Positions 6,030 through 8,605 of a stretch of 8,605 nt of DNA are shown one piece after another. Source of the DNA: an uncultured Dechloromonas sp. (GTDB lineage: Bacteria; Pseudomonadota; Gammaproteobacteria; Burkholderiales; Rhodocyclaceae). Numbering within the stretch: position 1 is the first letter of the stretch; every line of letters starts with the position of its first letter. The position numbers and the translations under genes were made by a program. The notes under the pieces are model-generated. The model did no database searches and was not told the DNA's origin. It saw only the letters and a list, made by a program, of their open reading frames with translations. Location: contig CAMKYP010000142.1 of assembly GCA_946477505.1 (NCBI GenBank), positions 1 to 8,605 of the forward strand, in the 5' to 3' direction.

Positions 6030-6092
6030 GATGTTTGCTCCTGCAGAGGGTTGATGCCTTCTTCTCTGCACGGACCGTGCCAGCAATGAAGG

Positions 6093-7553
6093 CTAGGGTC
6101 GTCGGAGGAGTCCGGCGACAAGCAGCAGCGCCATCAGGGCAATGGCCGGCCAATCGCCCCATTGGCCATAGGGCGTGATGCCACCAAAGGCTTGGACGCT
6201 GCCGTTCAGCACGCCGGTTGTAAACGGTGGCAAGGCGGCCTGAACCGCGCCATCCGGGGCGACGATGGCGGTCATGCCCGTGTTGGTGGCGCGCAGCATC
6301 GGGCGGCCGGTTTCCAGCGCACGCATGCGGGCGATCTGCAGGTGTTGCGGCTGGGCCAGCGAATCGCCGAACCAGGCGGTGTTGGACAGGTTGGCCAGGA
6401 TGCCGGCGTCGGGCAGGGCACGGATGATCTCACTGCCGAAGACATCTTCGTAGCAGATATTGGCCGCTACGCGCTGCCCGGCAACGGCCAGCGGCGCCTG
6501 CTTGGCCGGGCCGCGCGAGAAGGACGAGGCGGGAATGGTGGCATAGGCCATGAACCACGCGAAGCCGGGCGGGATGAATTCGCCGTAGGGCACCAGATGG
6601 CTCTTGCTGTAGACCTGTAGCGGAGAGGAGCCGAGGCTGATGGCACTGTTGTAGTAGGCGATGTTGTCGCCGGTCAGCGTGCCGAGAATGAGGTCGCCCT
6701 GTTCCCGGCTGGCCAGCGCCTTCAGCGCATCGATGAAGGCTTCCGGCAACTGGTCGAGGAAAACCGGGAACGCGGTTTCCGGCAGCAGCGTCAATTGCGC
6801 CGGATTGGCCTCGATCAGGTCGCGATACAGGTTCAGCGTGCGGATGAAGGCTTCCGGCCGGAATTTCATCTCCTGCGGGATATTGCCCTGGATCAGCGCA
6901 ACGCTGATTGGCGCGCCCTGCGGCGTGGTCCAGGCAATCTGGCGCAGCCCGAATCCCACGGCGGCGAGCAGGGCCAGGAGCGTTATGCCGACGCGCCAGC
7001 GCAGGAGCAATGCCCCGCTGAGAGCGACCAGCACGGATAGTCCGAATACGCCAAGCAGCGGCGCAAAACCAGCCAGTGGGCTGGGCGGCGTTTGCGAATA
7101 GCCGAGCGCCAGCCACGGAAATCCGGTGAACAGCCAACTACGGATCCAGTCGCCGGCAGCGAGCAGGGCGGCGAAGAGGGCGGCCTGCTGCCAGAAATAG
7201 ACCGGTTGCCAGCGCTTGAATACCCAGCCGGCCGCCATCGGAAACAAGGCCATGACCGTGCAGAACAGGAAGGCGGCCGGCCCGGCCAGCCACCAGGGCA
7301 TGCCACCGAACACCGACAGGCTGACATAGACCCACGACACGCCGCACAGGAAGAAGCCGAGCCCGAACGAAAGTCCGGTCAGCAGCCCTTGCCGGGGCGT
7401 GGCGGCGCGCAGCAGTAACGCGAAGAAGCCCGCCCAGATCGCCGGCGCCAGCCAGAAAAGTTCGAACGGCGCGAAGCACAGCACGCCGAGCGCGCCCAAC
7501 AGGGCGGCCAGGACAACGCGTGCCGGCAACCGCTCAGGCAGTCTCGTCAGCAC
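6093..7553 (-). CDS. lnt: apolipoprotein N-acyltransferase
   Basis: A 486-residue inner-membrane enzyme that adds the third acyl chain to the N-terminal Cys of outer-membrane lipoproteins, the last step of lipoprotein maturation. The N-terminal half has several membrane spans (about 12-50, 58-80, 85-110, 122-150, 160-205). A periplasmic nitrilase-like domain (about 215-455) and a final span (about 468-483) follow. The Glu-Lys-Cys triad is visible: Glu259 in LLPETAFP, Lys317 in YSKSHLVPYGEF, and Cys367 in NICYEDVF. Glu325 (YGEF) matches the second essential Glu. The GTG at 7553 gives a family-like N-terminus and overlaps the end of corC by 20 nt, which suggests translational coupling; its own SD is weak. 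Length is near that of E. coli Lnt (about 512). The gene order ybeY-corC-lnt is conserved across proteobacteria. Confidence 0.96.
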   Translation of the reverse strand: MLTRLPERLPARVVLAALLGALGVLCFAPFELFWLAPAIWAGFFALLLRAATPRQGLLTGLSFGLGFFLCGVSWVYVSLSVFGGMPWWLAGPAAFLFCTVMALFPMAAGWVFKRWQPVYFWQQAALFAALLAAGDWIRSWLFTGFPWLALGYSQTPPSPLAGFAPLLGVFGLSVLVALSGALLLRWRVGITLLALLAAVGFGLRQIAWTTPQGAPISVALIQGNIPQEMKFRPEAFIRTLNLYRDLIEANPAQLTLLPETAFPVFLDQLPEAFIDALKALASREQGDLILGTLTGDNIAYYNSAISLGSSPLQVYSKSHLVPYGEFIPPGFAWFMAYATIPASSFSRGPAKQAPLAVAGQRVAANICYEDVFGSEIIRALPDAGILANLSNTAWFGDSLAQPQHLQIARMRALETGRPMLRATNTGMTAIVAPDGAVQAALPPFTTGVLNGSVQAFGGITPYGQWGDWPAIALMALLLVAGLLRRP

Positions 7554-8379
7554 CGGTCTGCGGTTTGGGTGGGTCGACGAGCAGGGTGTACAGGCGGCGG
7601 CTGTCGGCGCGCAGTACCTGGAAGCGCATGCCGTCGATGTCGACTACCTCGTTGCGCTTCGGGACGCGGCCCAGATGGCGCAGCACCAATCCGCCGACGG
7701 TGTCGAATTCGTCGTCGGAGAAGGTCGTCGAGAAGGCTTCGTTGAAGTCCTCGATCTCGGTCCGGGCCTTGACGCGGTAGCGGCCGGTCGAGTCGAGGCG
7801 GATGTTGTCATGCGCTTCGTCGAAGTCGTATTCATCCTCGATGTCGCCGACGATCTGCTCCAGGACGTCCTCGATGGTGACCAGGCCGGCGACGCCGCCA
7901 TATTCGTTGACCACGATGGCCATGTGGTTGCGCGAGACGCGGAACTCGCGCAGCAGCACGTTCAGGCGCTTCGATTCCGGGATGAAGACAGCCGGGCGCA
8001 GCCAGTCGCGCAGGTCGAAACTTGCTTCGGTATGGATGCGCAGCAGGTCTTTGGCCAACAGGATGCCGAGCACGTTGTCGCGGTCGCCGTCGACCACCGG
8101 AAAGCGCGAGTGGGCGGCTTCGATGACGATTTTGACGATCTCGTCCAGCGGGTCGTCGACGTCGATGACGTCCATCTGGGCCCGGGGAATCATCACGTCG
8201 GTGACGCGAGTGTCGGAGGCGGCGAGCGCGCCCTCGATGATGGTCAGCGCATCGGCGTCCATCAGGTTGCGCTCGTAGGCCGAGTGCAGGATTTCAAGCA
8301 GCTGCTCGCGATCTTCGGGTTCGCGCAGCAGCAGGGAAGTCAGGCGTTCGATGAAACTCGGTTTACTGTCAGAGTCCAT
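7534..8379 (-). CDS. corC: CorC/HlyC-family CBS-domain protein
   Basis: A 281-residue soluble protein. A short helical N-terminus (about 1-50) is followed by two CBS domains, about 57-117 (RVTDVMIPRAQMD...VLGILLAKDLL) and about 127-183 (FIPESKRLNVLL...GVAGLVTIEDVLEQIVGD), then a CorC_HlyC transporter-associated domain (about 190-272; DEFDTVGGLVL). CBS pairs bind adenine nucleotides. E. coli CorC was linked genetically to Mg/Co efflux via CorA, but the molecular role is not settled. This form lacks the DUF21 membrane domain, so it should be cytosolic or peripheral. The ATG at 8379 lies 5 nt after the ybeY stop; the GGGGAG about 15 nt upstream is a weak, distant SD. The 3' end overlaps lnt by 20 nt. 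Confidence 0.93.
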   Translation of the reverse strand: MDSDSKPSFIERLTSLLLREPEDREQLLEILHSAYERNLMDADALTIIEGALAASDTRVTDVMIPRAQMDVIDVDDPLDEIVKIVIEAAHSRFPVVDGDRDNVLGILLAKDLLRIHTEASFDLRDWLRPAVFIPESKRLNVLLREFRVSRNHMAIVVNEYGGVAGLVTIEDVLEQIVGDIEDEYDFDEAHDNIRLDSTGRYRVKARTEIEDFNEAFSTTFSDDEFDTVGGLVLRHLGRVPKRNEVVDIDGMRFQVLRADSRRLYTLLVDPPKPQTGADETA

Positions 8380-8384
8380 AGTGT

Positions 8385-8605
8385 TTAGGCGGCACGCTCC
8401 CCGGCGTAGGGGTCGGGGTAACCCAGTGCAGCGAGAATCTCCCTTTCTTGATCTTCCATGTCCTGGGCCTCGTCATCGTCTTCGTGGTCCCAGCCTTGCA
8501 AATGCAGCATACCATGCACCGTCAGGTGCGCGTAGTGCGCATCCAGCGGCTTGCCTTGCTCCTGCGCCTCCCGAGCCACGACGCTCGGGCAGATGACCAG
8601 GTCGC
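8385..8605 (-). CDS. ybeY: endoribonuclease YbeY (rRNA maturation factor), 5' end outside window
   Basis: The C-terminal 72 codons plus stop are present; the beginning lies beyond the right edge. The zinc-binding signature HGMLHLQGWDHEDDDEA shows the three His residues of the UPF0054/YbeY family (H-G-x-L-H-L-x-G-W-D-H). The downstream EREILAALGYPDPY is the usual C-terminal helix. YbeY takes part in 16S rRNA 3' end processing and ribosome quality control in the cytosol. It is followed after 5 nt by corC, as in the common phoH-ybeY-corC-lnt cluster; phoH would be expected just outside the window. Confidence 0.95.
   Translation of the reverse strand, partial: DLVICPSVVAREAQEQGKPLDAHYAHLTVHGMLHLQGWDHEDDDEAQDMEDQEREILAALGYPDPYAGERAA

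Noticed and set aside
6068..6080. Palindrome GCACGGACCGTGC between lnt and the small ORF as a terminator
   Set aside because: The stem is short and has no T-run on either strand; it lies inside a likely operon.
7399..8388. A 329-codon plus-strand open frame opposite corC
   Set aside because: It is a shadow of corC: low-complexity V/D/Q/H-rich translation and no domain.
1..8605. CRISPR arrays, tRNA/rRNA genes, insertion sequences, prophage or defence genes
   Set aside because: I saw no spaced direct repeats, tRNA-like cloverleafs, transposase motifs, terminal inverted repeats or toxin-antitoxin pairs on either strand.

Overview
The window looks like housekeeping chromosome from a high-GC Gram-negative bacterium. 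The glyQ-glyS-gmhB-plsC and ybeY-corC-lnt gene orders, the split alpha/beta glycyl-tRNA synthetase and the heptose (lipopolysaccharide) phosphatase GmhB point to a betaproteobacterium. Rhodocyclales (Dechloromonas/Azonexus-like) is my best guess, based on the feel of the proteins and not on a search.

Right block, minus strand (8605 down to about 5913): the 3' part of ybeY (rRNA maturation), then corC (CBS-domain protein), lnt (apolipoprotein N-acyltransferase) and a very short unannotated-looking membrane ORF of 38 codons. The first three are tightly packed (5-nt gap, then a 20-nt overlap) and read as one operon. Left block, minus strand (4079 down to 1): a recognisable sigma70-like promoter, then glyQ, glyS, gmhB and the 5' part of a plsC-type acyltransferase, with gaps of 2 and 15 nt and an ATGA overlap. 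This is one operon joining glycine tRNA charging to envelope lipid and LPS synthesis.

Between the two blocks lies an oppositely oriented island (about 4042-5852). It holds a membrane-anchored lytic transglycosylase gene, msrA (peptide methionine sulfoxide reductase), and an AT-richer 507-nt non-coding stretch. That stretch contains a relic of a PEP-utilising enzyme 'swivelling' His domain, an FNR/Anr-like palindrome inside a candidate promoter, and two TGTTG...CAACA inverted repeats, one of them at the predicted transcription start. As I remember them, many betaproteobacteria have lnt directly followed by glyQ, so this island probably marks an insertion or rearrangement.

I do not see a new multi-gene system here. 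The items most worth a second look are the degraded PEP-utiliser fragment, the regulatory region next to it, and the short ORF after lnt.
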